This document shows positions 22,831 through 32,623 of a stretch of 42,068 bases of DNA, one piece after another. The DNA lies in assembly GCA_049792815.1 (NCBI GenBank), contig JBARBG010000176.1, forward strand, positions 1 through 42,068, read 5' to 3'. The position numbers were made by a program, and so were the translations under genes. The notes under the pieces are model-generated. The model saw nothing but the letters and a program-made list of their open reading frames with translations. It had not been told where the DNA came from and did no database searches. Numbering within the stretch: the stretch's first letter is position 1; each line of letters opens with the position of its first letter. This stretch comes from DAIDKA01 sp049792815. GTDB taxonomy: Bacteria; Pseudomonadota; Gammaproteobacteria; Steroidobacterales; Steroidobacteraceae.

Positions 22831-25326
22831 ATGAGCGCAGCATTGTTAAAACAGGCGTTGCCGCGCTTTGGCGCCTGCCTGGCCCTGGCCTGGCTGGCTC
22901 TGGCTGGGATCGCCCAGGGCCAGACCCCGGCCGCTGCCGCTGCAGATCCCGTCCAGCCGATCAACGCCCTGATCAATGCCAATTGCGTGAAATGCCACAA
23001 TTCCACGGACTGGGCCGGCGGCGTGGCCATGGATACCATGGACCTCAGTCACCCCGGCGACGATCCCCAGGTCTGGGAAGAGGCCGTCACCAAGCTTCGC
23101 GGACGACTGATGCCGCCCGCAGGTGAGAAGCAGCCCAGCCAGCCCGCGGTGGATGGCTTCGTCAATTATCTCGAAACCACTCTGGATGCCTCCGCCAACG
23201 ACAAGGGTGTGGGCCATGTGCCGCTGGAGCGCCTGACGCGTACCGAGTTCTCGGCCTCCGTCAAGGGCCTGCTGGGGGTGGATGTCGATCCGAAGCAGGT
23301 TCTGCCCACCGAGATCGAAGTCGACGGCTTCAGTAATATCGCCGGTGCCCTGACCGTCTCGCCGACTTTCCTGGAGCAGTACCTCCAGGCGGCGCGCCGT
23401 GTCGCGCGAATTGCCGTGGGGCAGCCGGTCCCGAAAATGGAGAGTGTGTTTCACGGCGGCGGTGGTGGCGGGGGCGGGCAAGCCGGCTTTGGCTCGCCGA
23501 CCCAGTACCAGCACCGGGACGGCTATCCGCTGGGAACGCGGGGCGGCGTGAGCTTCACGCACGTGTTTCCGGCCGACGGCGAATACCATTTCAACTTCAT
23601 GGACGGTGACAGCATCGACGCGGGCCTGTACCCGCGCGGCATGGAGACCCGGGCCACGGTCGTATTCCTGCTGGATGGCAAGGAAGTGGCGCGCCGGGAG
23701 GTCGGTGGTCCTGAGGACATGTCGCTCGCCGAGCGTGACGGCCCCAAGGGCCGCGTCGACCTGATCGCCAAACTGTCCAACATTCCGGTGCAAGTTACCG
23801 CTGGCTCGCACGCGGTGACCGTCACTTTCATCGAACGCTCCTGGGCGGAGAGCAATGACCCGACCGGCGCCGGCAGGGTGTCGGGCATGCCCATCATCCG
23901 CGACGGCATTCAGGTCGTCGGCCCCTACCAGCCGCACGGCCTTTCCTTGAGCGCCAGTCGCGCCAAGATCTTCGTCTGCGAACCCCAGCAGCCAAGCGAG
24001 GAACGCCCCTGCGCCGAGAAGATTGCGCGGCATCTGGCGACCGAGGCCTTCCGGCGTCCGGTCACGGACGATGATGTGAACGTGCTCATGAAGTTTTACG
24101 AAACCGGCCGTTCCGATCCCGGTGGTTTCGATTCGGGAGTGATCGAACTCATCACCGCGATCCTCTCCAGTCCCGACTTCCTCTACCGCGCGATCTCGGC
24201 GCCGGCCACTGCGGGTGAATCCCGTCAGCTGGATGATCTTGAGCTGGCCTCGCGACTGTCGTTCTTTTTGTGGAACGAAGGCCCCGACGACCAGCTACTC
24301 GCGCTTGCCACCCGGCACCAACTCTCCAATAACGCCGTCCTGGATGCCCAGGTCGAACGCATGCTGAAGGATCCGCGTGCCGAGTCGCTGGTCACTGACT
24401 TTGCCTTCTCCTGGCTCAATTTCGGCACCTTGAGCCAGGTCGAGCCTCTGGATCGCGAATTCAACGCCGCGATGCGCGCGAACTTCGAGACCGAGGCGCG
24501 GCTGTTCCTCGCGAGCGTGCTGCTCGAGAATCGCAACGTCACCGACCTGCTGACCGCGAACTACACCTTCGTCAACGATATGCTGGCACGCCAGTACGGC
24601 ATTCCCGGAATCCTCGGGCCGCAGTTCCGCCAGGTGACGCTGGCCGATGAGAATCGTTGGGGCATCCTGGGCAAGGGCGCCTTCGAGCTGCGCACGTCGT
24701 ATGCCGACCGGACTTCCCCCGTGCTGCGCGGTGAATATGTGCTCGATCGGCTGATGGGCACGCCACCGCATCCGCCGCCGCCGAATGCGGTCACCGATCT
24801 GTCGTTCCACGAGGGCCAGCCGCCGACCACGGTCCGCCAGCGCCTCGAGGCGCATCGTGCCAATCCCACCTGCAGGGCCTGTCACGGCCTGATCGATCCG
24901 CTGGGCCTTGCGCTTGAGAATTTCGATCTTACCGGGCGCTGGCGCACGGCCGATCCGGTCACGAAGGTCACCATCGATCCCACGGCGGAACTTTCCAGTG
25001 GCATGGTGCTGCGCAATCCCGCGGACCTGCGCCACTACCTGACGCGCCAGCCGGACCTGTTTCCGACGACCGTAACCAAGCGCCTGATGATGTATGCGCT
25101 GAATCGCGAACTCGAGTACTACGATATGCCCGAGGTCAGGAAGATCGTGCGTGATGCCGCCGCGAGCAATTACACGGCCGCCGCGCTCATCACCGGCATC
25201 GTCAACAGCGATGCCTTCCGGCGCCAGGGGCCCGATGTGAAGCAGAAAAAGGCGCCTGACACCCATGGTGTCAAGGTCGCCGCAATCGATACTGGCGGCA
25301 AAGCCGCAACGCAGCGACAGGAGTGA
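22831..25326 (+). CDS. DUF1592 multidomain (PSD-type) diheme cytochrome-like protein, cassette A
   Basis: An 831-residue exported protein. After a Sec signal peptide (residues 1-31) comes a heme c motif C52-V-K-C55-H56, then DUF1587 (VPLERLTRTEFSASVKGLLG), an inserted carbohydrate-binding-like sandwich with an eight-glycine run (near base 23460), DUF1595, DUF1592 (LASRLSFFLWNEGPDD), DUF1588 (RTSPVLRGEYVLDRLMGTPPHPPPP) and DUF1585. A second heme-type motif is C681-R-A-C684-H685 in CHGLIDPLGLALENFD. Two c-type hemes are predicted. The family was named from planctomycetes; its reaction is unknown. ATG 22831 has AGGGGG 7 bases upstream; an ATG at 22801 touches its AGGAGG. Paralogue: 30237-32603. 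Confidence 0.9.
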   Translation: MSAALLKQALPRFGACLALAWLALAGIAQGQTPAAAAADPVQPINALINANCVKCHNSTDWAGGVAMDTMDLSHPGDDPQVWEEAVTKLRGRLMPPAGEKQPSQPAVDGFVNYLETTLDASANDKGVGHVPLERLTRTEFSASVKGLLGVDVDPKQVLPTEIEVDGFSNIAGALTVSPTFLEQYLQAARRVARIAVGQPVPKMESVFHGGGGGGGGQAGFGSPTQYQHRDGYPLGTRGGVSFTHVFPADGEYHFNFMDGDSIDAGLYPRGMETRATVVFLLDGKEVARREVGGPEDMSLAERDGPKGRVDLIAKLSNIPVQVTAGSHAVTVTFIERSWAESNDPTGAGRVSGMPIIRDGIQVVGPYQPHGLSLSASRAKIFVCEPQQPSEERPCAEKIARHLATEAFRRPVTDDDVNVLMKFYETGRSDPGGFDSGVIELITAILSSPDFLYRAISAPATAGESRQLDDLELASRLSFFLWNEGPDDQLLALATRHQLSNNAVLDAQVERMLKDPRAESLVTDFAFSWLNFGTLSQVEPLDREFNAAMRANFETEARLFLASVLLENRNVTDLLTANYTFVNDMLARQYGIPGILGPQFRQVTLADENRWGILGKGAFELRTSYADRTSPVLRGEYVLDRLMGTPPHPPPPNAVTDLSFHEGQPPTTVRQRLEAHRANPTCRACHGLIDPLGLALENFDLTGRWRTADPVTKVTIDPTAELSSGMVLRNPADLRHYLTRQPDLFPTTVTKRLMMYALNRELEYYDMPEVRKIVRDAAASNYTAAALITGIVNSDAFRRQGPDVKQKKAPDTHGVKVAAIDTGGKAATQRQE

Positions 25327-25332
25327 CAGGCG

Positions 25333-26682
25333 ATGGCGTACTTCCTGACCAAGAAGCATCTGTCCCGACGCACCTTCCTGCGAGGTGGGGGCGTAGCGCT
25401 CGGACTGCCCTTCCTGGACGCCATGGTTCCGGCTGCCACGGCGCTGGCCGACACGGCCGCGGCACCCAAGACCCGCGCGGGATTCTTCTATATCCCGCAC
25501 GGCGCGATCATGAACAACACCGTGTACGGCAAGGAAGTCGATGTCTGGACTTCCACCGGCAAGGGCGCTGATTTCACGCTCGGCAAGACCCTCGCCTCAC
25601 TCGAGCCCTACAAGAACTACGTCACGACCTTCGACAATCTGGAGAACGTCGCGGCCTTGGGTTCGGTGCACACCCTGAACCCGGCGACATGGCTGTCGTG
25701 CGTGCGACCGGATACCGCGGCCAAGGGTGCCAGCATGGGGATCACGCTTGATCAGGTGATCGTCCAGCACCTGGGACAGAAGACTGCGCTGCCCTCCCTC
25801 GAGCTATGTTCGGAGACCACCATCCAGGTTGCCGCCTGTGGCGGTGCGGGCTGCTATTACGCCTCCACGACCTCTTATTCCGGACCCAACTCGCCGTTGC
25901 CGATGGAGTACAACCCGCGCAAGGTCTTCATCCAGCTCATGGGTGAGGGTGACACGGCGGCCGAGCGCGATGCCCTGCTGCGCAAGAACAGCAGCATCCT
26001 GGACATGATCAACGACCGCGCCAAGGCGTTGAACGGTCAGCTCGGTGCCGGTGATCGGGCGAAGCTGGAGGAGTATCTGGACACGGTTCGCGAACTGGAG
26101 CGGCGTGTGACCGTGGCGGGAACTCGCGACCTGCACGGCATCACAGTTCCTGATGCACCGGTGGGTGAGCTGGAGGACTTCGACAAGCAGGTCCGGTTGA
26201 TGTTCGACCTGCTGGCGCTCGCCTATCAGGCCGATCTGACGCGAGTCGCTTCTTTCGTGATGGTCTCAGAGGGCACCAACCGCACCTATAACTTCGTCGG
26301 TGTGCCCGATGCCTTCCATCCCGTCAGCCACCACTCCAATGACAAGGAGCGCATCCGCAGGCTGCAGGTCATCGAGCGCTACCACATGGAGCGCTTCGCG
26401 GATTTCCTCAAGAAGCTGGCCAACACCAAGGAGGGTGACGGCAGCATCCTGGATCATTCGCTGTTCCTCTACGGCTCGAACATGAGCAACAGCAACCAGC
26501 ACGACAATTACCCGCTGCCGGAGATTCTGGTCGGTGGCGCCAACGGCAGGCATGTCGGCGGTAAAAATGTCACGCCGGCCGCGCACACGCCGCTGGCCAA
26601 TGTGCACCTGACGATCCTGGATAAGCTCGGTATCCAGCAGCCGAAATTCGGTAACAGCACCGGGCTGATCAGCGATGTCTGA
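25333..26682 (+). CDS. DUF1552 Tat-exported protein, cassette A
   Basis: A 449-residue protein with a twin-arginine signal (KHLSRRTFLRGGGVALGLPFL, core SRRTFLRG at residues 11-18), so it is folded, perhaps with cofactor, before export. DUF1552 is distantly related to DUF1501, which has an alkaline-phosphatase/sulfatase-like fold. The typical family segments FYIPHGAIMN, LPMEYNPRKVF, VPDAFHPVSHHSND and LYGSNMSNSNQHDNYPLP are all present; the histidine- and asparagine-rich blocks may bind metal. DUF1552 genes regularly sit next to DUF1592 genes, suggesting one functional pair. Starts 6 bases after DUF1592-A and overlaps the MBL gene by 8 bases. No reaction is known. Paralogue: 32624-33946. Confidence 0.9.
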   Translation: MAYFLTKKHLSRRTFLRGGGVALGLPFLDAMVPAATALADTAAAPKTRAGFFYIPHGAIMNNTVYGKEVDVWTSTGKGADFTLGKTLASLEPYKNYVTTFDNLENVAALGSVHTLNPATWLSCVRPDTAAKGASMGITLDQVIVQHLGQKTALPSLELCSETTIQVAACGGAGCYYASTTSYSGPNSPLPMEYNPRKVFIQLMGEGDTAAERDALLRKNSSILDMINDRAKALNGQLGAGDRAKLEEYLDTVRELERRVTVAGTRDLHGITVPDAPVGELEDFDKQVRLMFDLLALAYQADLTRVASFVMVSEGTNRTYNFVGVPDAFHPVSHHSNDKERIRRLQVIERYHMERFADFLKKLANTKEGDGSILDHSLFLYGSNMSNSNQHDNYPLPEILVGGANGRHVGGKNVTPAAHTPLANVHLTILDKLGIQQPKFGNSTGLISDV

Positions 26683-27628
26683 TCGTAGAAGGTTCCTTAA
26701 GGGCTCGCTGACCGGACTGGTCGGACTGGCCTCGGTGCCGCTGCTGGGCAGTCTCGCAGGCTGCCAGGCAGTGCCCACCCAGGCCGCGGCCGGCGGTAAG
26801 TCGGGCCCGCTGACGCGTGCGCAATTGACTGAGCGGGTGAGTGTCGTGAGCGGCGCGCCCGGCAATGTCGTCGTGCTTTCGGGCGGCGACGGACTGGTGT
26901 TGGTCGATAGCGGCTCGGCGGCGATGGCCAGGGCCTTGCGGGCGAACCTGGGCGCCGCCGCGGTGCATACCCTGTTCAACACCCACTACCACGCCGATGA
27001 GACCGGCGGCAACGCACTGTTCGGCGCCGCCGGCACTGCCATCCACGCTCATGAAATCACCAAGCAATGGCTGGCCACGGACTATTACGTGCCGGCCGAG
27101 GACCGCTGGGTGAAGGCGCAGCCGGCCGTGGCCATTCCGACCGTGATCTTCCGTGACAAGAGCGAGATGAAGGCGGGTGCGGAGAGCATCGAGGCCGGGT
27201 ATCTGCTCGAGGCCCATACCCGCGGCGACATCTATGTGTATTTCCGCGACTCCAATGTGCTCGCGGTCGGCGATGTGGCAGCGCCGGTGCACGATCCGCA
27301 GCTCGACTGGTACGCGGGCGGCTGGATCGGCGGCCGGGCGGATGCCATGGACAAGCTGGTCAAGCTCGCCAACGACGATACCAAGATCGTGCCGGCCTTC
27401 GGACCGGTGATGACCCGTGCGCAGCTGCAGGCCGAGACCGCGATGATGAAGCACCTTTACGATCGGACCACGGATCTGACCGATCACGGCCGCAGTGCCC
27501 AGGACATGCTCGATGAGGGCGTGATGAAGGACATCGACCGCAAGTTCGATGATCCGTACCGGTTCCTCTACGATGTGAGCAAGGGCCTGTGGGCCCACTA
27601 CACCAATTTCGGGGGCAACATTGTTTAA
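26675..27628 (+). CDS. MBL-fold hydrolase, predicted Tat lipoprotein, cassette A
   Basis: A 317-residue protein whose signal has both a twin-arginine start (SDRRRFLKG) and a lipobox LAGC with Cys30, so it is probably exported by Tat and anchored by lipid. The metal motif is His104-x-His106-x-Asp108-Glu109 (HYHADETGGN): the usual second metal His of HxHxDH is Glu, so the metal site must differ from that of its cassette-B paralogue. A later AHTRGDIYVYF and GDV supply the remaining His and Asp. Fold and length resemble class B/quinohemoprotein-type 'MBL' secreted hydrolases. Overlaps both neighbours by 8 bases, so it is translated with the cassette. Substrate unknown. Confidence 0.85.
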   Translation: MSDRRRFLKGSLTGLVGLASVPLLGSLAGCQAVPTQAAAGGKSGPLTRAQLTERVSVVSGAPGNVVVLSGGDGLVLVDSGSAAMARALRANLGAAAVHTLFNTHYHADETGGNALFGAAGTAIHAHEITKQWLATDYYVPAEDRWVKAQPAVAIPTVIFRDKSEMKAGAESIEAGYLLEAHTRGDIYVYFRDSNVLAVGDVAAPVHDPQLDWYAGGWIGGRADAMDKLVKLANDDTKIVPAFGPVMTRAQLQAETAMMKHLYDRTTDLTDHGRSAQDMLDEGVMKDIDRKFDDPYRFLYDVSKGLWAHYTNFGGNIV

Positions 27629-29270
27629 GTTGACCATCCGCGCACCGGCCCTGGCCGCGGCCATCGGCGTGCTGTCGCTGGGAGCGGCGGCATTTTCCTA
27701 CGCGGACTCAGCTCCGCAGTCACTGACCGACCTCATTCGCACCGGCCAGCGCGACGCCGTGCTCGCGGCCATCACCTCCCCGGATATCGATGTGAATGCA
27801 GCCGATGCGGATGGCTCGACACCGCTCATGTGGGCCACCTACACCGTCGATCATGAGCTGCTGGGCCAGCTGCTGAAGAAAGGCGCGAAGGTGCGCGTCA
27901 CCAATCGCTACGGGTCCTCGCCGCTCGCCGAGGCCGTCAAGATCGGCGATGGCGACATGGTTCGCATGCTGCTGGATGCGGGTGCCGATGCCAATTCGCC
28001 CAATCAGGATGGTGAGACCGCGCTCATGCTGGCCTCGAGCATTGGTTCGCTGCCGATCGCGCAGCAGCTCATCGCCCGTGGGGCGAACGTCAATGCCATC
28101 GAGACCTTTCGCGGCCAGAACGCGCTGATGTGGGCGGCGGCGGAAAACCATCCGGACATCGTTGATCTGCTGCTGGCGCACGGCGCCAACGTCAAAATGC
28201 GCGCGAAGTACGATGACTGGCCGCGCGAGATGACTTCCGAGCCGCGCGCCCAGTTCGACCAGACCGGCGGGCTCACGGCGTTGCTCTACGCGACCCGCTC
28301 GGGTTGCTACCGCTGCGCCGTCGCCATCGTCAAGGCGGGCGCGGATGTCAATCAGCCCAATCCCGATGGCATCACGCCACTGATCAATGCCCTCGACAGC
28401 CGCGATTTCGACATTGCCATGTTCCTGCTCGACAAGGGTGCCAATGCCAGCGCCTGGGACATGACTGGCCGTACGCCCCTCTATGTCGCCGTGGACATGA
28501 ATTCCTACAAAGGCCGCGGTTTTGGCGGTCCCACCGGCTTTGCCGGCTATGCCGGTCCGACCGCGGCGCATCCCAGGAGTACGGCCACGGCGATGGATGT
28601 CGTCAACCGGCTGCTGGCCATGGGCGTGGATCCCAATCATGAGCTGACGCGCATGCGGCCCAACGGCAATGGGCGCGGGCGCTTCGAGGACTACATGATG
28701 CGCGGCGGTACCGGTGCGGTGATGATCGCGGCGATGAGCTTCGATGATGTGGCGCTGAAGGTGCTGCTGGATCACGGTGCCGAGGCGGATGTGCCCAATG
28801 CGTTCCAGATCACGCCGCTGATGGCCGTCGCCGGCATGAGCGGAGCGGGGCGCGGTAACGGCTACGGCCCACAGCAAGGTGACCTGCAGGTGCGGGCGAT
28901 GAAAATTGTCGACCTGCTACTGGCGCATGGGGCCAACGTCAACGCCCGTGTCACCGACAGCCACACCCATACCGCCAAACTCGTCGCCTATGTGCAGGGG
29001 CGCGATCACGAGGGTCAGACGGCCCTGTTTGCGGCGGCCGAAGCGGGCTGGGACAAAGTGACCAAGGACCTGCTCGATCACGGCGCTGACGCGGGCGTCC
29101 GCGACGCCTCCGGCAAAGTGGCCCTGGACTACGCGAAAGAGCCCCCCAAGGTCGGACCCGGCATAGCGCCCATCAGAGCTGATCCTTCGAGTCGCGCGCG
29201 CACGGTCGCGCTGCTCGCGGCGCTGCTGCCCGGTGCCGGAGTCAGTGCGGATATCGCCGCCGCCAAATAA
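27621..29270 (+). CDS. exported ankyrin-repeat protein, cassette A
   Basis: A 549-residue protein with a Sec signal peptide (about residues 1-28) followed by some ten ankyrin repeats, such as DADGSTPLMWATYTVDHELL, GETALMLASSIGSLPIAQQLI and GQNALMWAAAENHPDIVDLLL. An insert with CxxC (Cys229, Cys232 in SGCYRCA) interrupts one repeat; the paralogue keeps it. Ankyrin repeats bind partner proteins, so this may be the scaffold of a periplasmic complex with the DUF1592/DUF1552/MBL proteins. The start is TTG at 27621, overlapping the MBL stop by 8 bases; no ATG is near and the signal peptide needs this start. A GGGGG run serves as ribosome site. Confidence 0.88.
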   Translation: MFKLTIRAPALAAAIGVLSLGAAAFSYADSAPQSLTDLIRTGQRDAVLAAITSPDIDVNAADADGSTPLMWATYTVDHELLGQLLKKGAKVRVTNRYGSSPLAEAVKIGDGDMVRMLLDAGADANSPNQDGETALMLASSIGSLPIAQQLIARGANVNAIETFRGQNALMWAAAENHPDIVDLLLAHGANVKMRAKYDDWPREMTSEPRAQFDQTGGLTALLYATRSGCYRCAVAIVKAGADVNQPNPDGITPLINALDSRDFDIAMFLLDKGANASAWDMTGRTPLYVAVDMNSYKGRGFGGPTGFAGYAGPTAAHPRSTATAMDVVNRLLAMGVDPNHELTRMRPNGNGRGRFEDYMMRGGTGAVMIAAMSFDDVALKVLLDHGAEADVPNAFQITPLMAVAGMSGAGRGNGYGPQQGDLQVRAMKIVDLLLAHGANVNARVTDSHTHTAKLVAYVQGRDHEGQTALFAAAEAGWDKVTKDLLDHGADAGVRDASGKVALDYAKEPPKVGPGIAPIRADPSSRARTVALLAALLPGAGVSADIAAAK

Positions 29271-29295
29271 CGGCCTGGCCGGGAGCCCATTCGGT

Positions 29296-30234
29296 ATGCC
29301 CGGTCGCAGGCAGGTCTTGAAACAACTGGCAGGAGGACTCGCCGCCCAGGCACTGGCGGGGATGGGCGCGCGCCGAGTCTTGGCGGCCAGCTCCGAGGCC
29401 ACGTTCAACCCGCTCAGTGCCAGCGTGGTGCTGCTGTCGGGTCTTGGCGGCAACGTGGTGGCGCTGAGCACCCCGGAGGGCCTGGCGGTCATCGACAGCG
29501 GTGCGCCCGAACATTCGACGCAGCTGCTACGGGCACTGAGCTCCTTGCCCGGCGGCAAGCGCATCCGCACCGTCTTCAACACCCATTGGCACTGGGATCA
29601 CACGGGCGGCAATGAAGCCCTGCGCAAGGCGGGCGCGCAGATCATCGCGCACGAGAACACGCGCCTGTGGCTGGGCACCGAGATCATCGAGGAGTGGGAA
29701 AACCGCACTTACAAGGCGCGGCCCCCGCAGGCGTTACCGACGAGCACTTTCTACTACAAGTCCAACCAGCTCGACTTCGGCGATGAGCCGATCGAGTATG
29801 GATGGCTCGGCCAGGCGCACACGGATGGCGACATCTACGTGTATTTGCGCCGGCAAAACCTGCTGATGGTGGGAGACGTGCTGTCGGTGGGCCGCTACCC
29901 GGTACTGGACTACTGCACCGGCGGCTGGATCATTGGCATGCGCGATGCGACCCAGAAGCTGCTCGATATCAGCAACGATCAAACGCGCATTGTTCCGGGC
30001 AGCGGTCCGGTCCAGACCCGTGCCGATCTGAAAGCCGAGCATGACATGCTGTCGGCCATGCAGGACAAGGTGTGGGCGCTCATGCGCAAGGGCATGACGG
30101 CCGGTGAAATCCTCGCCGCCAATGCCAGCGCCGACTTCGATGCCAAATGGGGCGATCCGAAACAGTTCATCCGCTGCGCCTACCAGGGTATCTACGGCCA
30201 TATCGCCGACTTCCTGGGCAAGGGAGTGGTGTAG
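29296..30234 (+). CDS. MBL-fold hydrolase, predicted Tat substrate, cassette B
   Basis: A 312-residue paralogue of the cassette-A MBL protein (same HTxGDIYVYxRxxNxLxVGDV block), here with a full HxHxDH metal site: His97-x-His99-x-Asp101-His102 in NTHWHWDHTGGN. The N-terminus MPGRRQVLKQLAGG is Tat-like (RR followed by a hydrophobic stretch to about residue 31), without a clear lipobox. The ATG at 29296 with GGGAG 10 bases upstream is preferred to a GTG at 29233 that would overlap the ankyrin gene. It begins cassette B, 25 bases after the ankyrin gene, and ends 2 bases before DUF1592-B. Hydrolysis of an ester, lactone or amide is likely. Confidence 0.87.
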   Translation: MPGRRQVLKQLAGGLAAQALAGMGARRVLAASSEATFNPLSASVVLLSGLGGNVVALSTPEGLAVIDSGAPEHSTQLLRALSSLPGGKRIRTVFNTHWHWDHTGGNEALRKAGAQIIAHENTRLWLGTEIIEEWENRTYKARPPQALPTSTFYYKSNQLDFGDEPIEYGWLGQAHTDGDIYVYLRRQNLLMVGDVLSVGRYPVLDYCTGGWIIGMRDATQKLLDISNDQTRIVPGSGPVQTRADLKAEHDMLSAMQDKVWALMRKGMTAGEILAANASADFDAKWGDPKQFIRCAYQGIYGHIADFLGKGVV

Positions 30235-30236
30235 CC

Positions 30237-32603
30237 ATGAGAGCAATCGCAGGCCTCATCGGTGCCGTCAGCGCCGCGCTGGTCGCAAGCGCCGCGGTCA
30301 ACGCGGGCGATGCCGGCGCGCACGAGAAGTGGCAGCTGCTCGGCACCTATTGCGAGAAGTGTCACAACGCAAATGACTGGGCGGGCAGCGTCGCGTTCGA
30401 CACCATGCACCCGGAGGAGATTCCCCAGGACGCGAAGGTCTGGGAAGAGGCGGTCACCAAGCTGCAGGGGCGCCTCATGCCCCCGCCGGGCGAAAAGCAG
30501 CCGCCCCAGGCTAGCATCGACTCGTTCGTGTCGTGGCTTCAGACCAACCTCGATGCCGCGGATGCGGCGCATCCGGATCCGGGCTATGTGACGCTGCATC
30601 GCCTGAACCGCACCGAGTACGCGCGTTCGGTCCAGGAGCTGCTGGGCGTCCAGGTGGACGTGGAATCCTTATTGCCCAAGGACACGATGAGCGATGGCTT
30701 CGATGACATCGCCAATGTCCTGAAGGTCTCCCCGACGTTTCTGGACCAGTACATTTCGGCGGCAACCAGCGTCGCGGCGCTGGCGATGGGCAATCCGCAG
30801 GCGCACAAGAGCATTGCGATACTGCGCGCCTCGCGCGAGAGCCAGGCCTCGCACATCGAAGGTCTGCCGCTGGGCACGCACGGCATGCTGGTGCGCCACG
30901 ACTTTCCGGCCGATGGTGACTATGAATTCGACCTGGGTCGTGGTGGCGGCGGGGCGATGCTGCTGATCGACGGCAAACAGGTGTATAGCCAAGGCGCCGG
31001 TGCGCCGGGCGGCGGCCCAGGTGGTCCTGGCGGCCGGGACCCCCGCAGGCGCGCGCCACTGCCGCGATTGCATGTCACCGCGGGCCCACACGAGATTGCG
31101 GTCGCGTTCGTGGAGCATGAGCAGCCCGAATCCGACGACTGGCTGCAGCCGCTGGATCCGGCCGGTGGCGGGTTTGGTGTGTTCGGCGGGCGCGCCACGG
31201 GCCTGCAGATAACCGGCCCGTTTGATCCCACGGGTGTCAGCGATACCCCCAGCCGCCACCAGATCTTCGTCTGTCACCCGGCCGATGACAGCGCGGAGCT
31301 GCCCTGCGCACGGCAGATCATCGCGAACCTGGAGCGGGTCGCGTACCGGCGGCCGGTAAACGATGCGGATGTCGCGCCGCCGCTGCGTTTCTTCCAGGAG
31401 GGCCGCCAGGGCGCAAGCTTTGATGCGGGCATTGAGAACGCGCTGGTGGCGATACTGTCCAGCCCAAAGTTCCTGTATCGCGTGGAGCGCGTGCCGCAGA
31501 ACACCCACCCCGGGACGAGCTTCCGCATCAGCGACCTGGAACTGGCCTCGCGCCTGTCCTTCTTCCTGTGGAGCGAGGGGCCGGACGAGACGCTGTTGGA
31601 TCTGGCCATCGCGAATCAGCTGCATGAGCCGCAGGTTCTGGCGACCCAGGTCAAGCGCATGCTGGCCGATCCGCGTGCCAACTCCCTGGTCACGAATTTT
31701 GCGTTCCAGTGGCTGAAGGTCGACGACATGGATCGCATCAATCCGGACCAGGCCACGTACCCGGCCTTCGATGAGGATCTGCGCCATGCCTTCAAGAAGG
31801 AGATGGAGCTGTTCCTGGGCAGCGTGTTGCTGCAGGACCATGATGTGCTCGATCTGCTCAGCGCCAACTACACCTTCGTCAACGGCCGCCTGGCACTGCA
31901 CTACGGCGTGCCGAACGTACTGGGCAGCGACTTCCGCCAGGTGACGCTGACCGATTCGCGGCGCTGGGGTCTGTTGGGCAAGGGCGCGATTCTCATGGGT
32001 ACTTCCTACGCCAATCGCACCGCGCCGGTGCTGCGCGGTGCCTGGGTACTCGAGTCAGTCGAGGGCACGCCACCGCATGCACCGCCACCGGCGATTCCCG
32101 CCCTGGTCGAAAACATTCCGGGCGCACGGCCGCTCACCGTGCGCGAACGCATGGAGAAGCACCGCTCGCAGCCTTCCTGCAATACCTGTCACGGCATCAT
32201 GGATCCGATGGGATTATCGCTGGAGAACTTCGACGCGGTGGGCCAGTGGCGCAGCAAGGACTATGACACCGGGACCGCCATCGATGCCTCGGGGAAAATG
32301 GCGGACGGAACGCCGGTCAAGGGTCCGGATGACCTGCGCAAGACCCTGATGGCACGCCCGCAACAGTTCGTGCAGACGCTGACGCGCAACCTGATGGCCT
32401 ATGCATTGGGGCGCACCCTGGATTATCACGATATGCCGACGGTGCGAAAGATCGTCCGCGAAGCGGCTGGCGACCACGATCACTTCTCCGCCATCCTGCT
32501 CGGCATTGTCGCAAGCCCCGCATTCCAGATGAAGCAGATGCCCGTGCCCGAGGCAGCAGCCCAGCCGGATGTGAAAGTCACTCAGCTCTCAGTGCCGCAC
32601 TGA
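30237..32603 (+). CDS. DUF1592 multidomain (PSD-type) diheme cytochrome-like protein, cassette B
   Basis: A 788-residue paralogue of the 22831 product, with the same order: signal peptide (1-23), heme motif C39-E-K-C42-H43, DUF1587 (VTLHRLNRTEYARSVQELLG), an insert with a glycine/proline/arginine-rich linker (near base 31010-31050), DUF1595/DUF1592 (LASRLSFFLWSEGPDE), DUF1588 and DUF1585, and a C-terminal C648-N-T-C651-H652 in CHGIMDPMGLSLENFD. Both heme sites are kept, which argues that both copies are functional. The insert between DUF1587 and DUF1595 is the most divergent part, so it may set substrate or partner choice. It starts 2 bases after the MBL gene and precedes DUF1552-B by 20 bases. 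Confidence 0.9.
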   Translation: MRAIAGLIGAVSAALVASAAVNAGDAGAHEKWQLLGTYCEKCHNANDWAGSVAFDTMHPEEIPQDAKVWEEAVTKLQGRLMPPPGEKQPPQASIDSFVSWLQTNLDAADAAHPDPGYVTLHRLNRTEYARSVQELLGVQVDVESLLPKDTMSDGFDDIANVLKVSPTFLDQYISAATSVAALAMGNPQAHKSIAILRASRESQASHIEGLPLGTHGMLVRHDFPADGDYEFDLGRGGGGAMLLIDGKQVYSQGAGAPGGGPGGPGGRDPRRRAPLPRLHVTAGPHEIAVAFVEHEQPESDDWLQPLDPAGGGFGVFGGRATGLQITGPFDPTGVSDTPSRHQIFVCHPADDSAELPCARQIIANLERVAYRRPVNDADVAPPLRFFQEGRQGASFDAGIENALVAILSSPKFLYRVERVPQNTHPGTSFRISDLELASRLSFFLWSEGPDETLLDLAIANQLHEPQVLATQVKRMLADPRANSLVTNFAFQWLKVDDMDRINPDQATYPAFDEDLRHAFKKEMELFLGSVLLQDHDVLDLLSANYTFVNGRLALHYGVPNVLGSDFRQVTLTDSRRWGLLGKGAILMGTSYANRTAPVLRGAWVLESVEGTPPHAPPPAIPALVENIPGARPLTVRERMEKHRSQPSCNTCHGIMDPMGLSLENFDAVGQWRSKDYDTGTAIDASGKMADGTPVKGPDDLRKTLMARPQQFVQTLTRNLMAYALGRTLDYHDMPTVRKIVREAAGDHDHFSAILLGIVASPAFQMKQMPVPEAAAQPDVKVTQLSVPH

Positions 32604-32623
32604 GGCAGTCAGAGGTTTTGCCA

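Noticed and set aside
27720..28877. A 385-codon antisense frame under the ankyrin gene
   Set aside because: It mirrors the repeat periodicity of the ankyrin gene and has a His/Arg/Gln-rich, repeat-like composition; no motif of its own.
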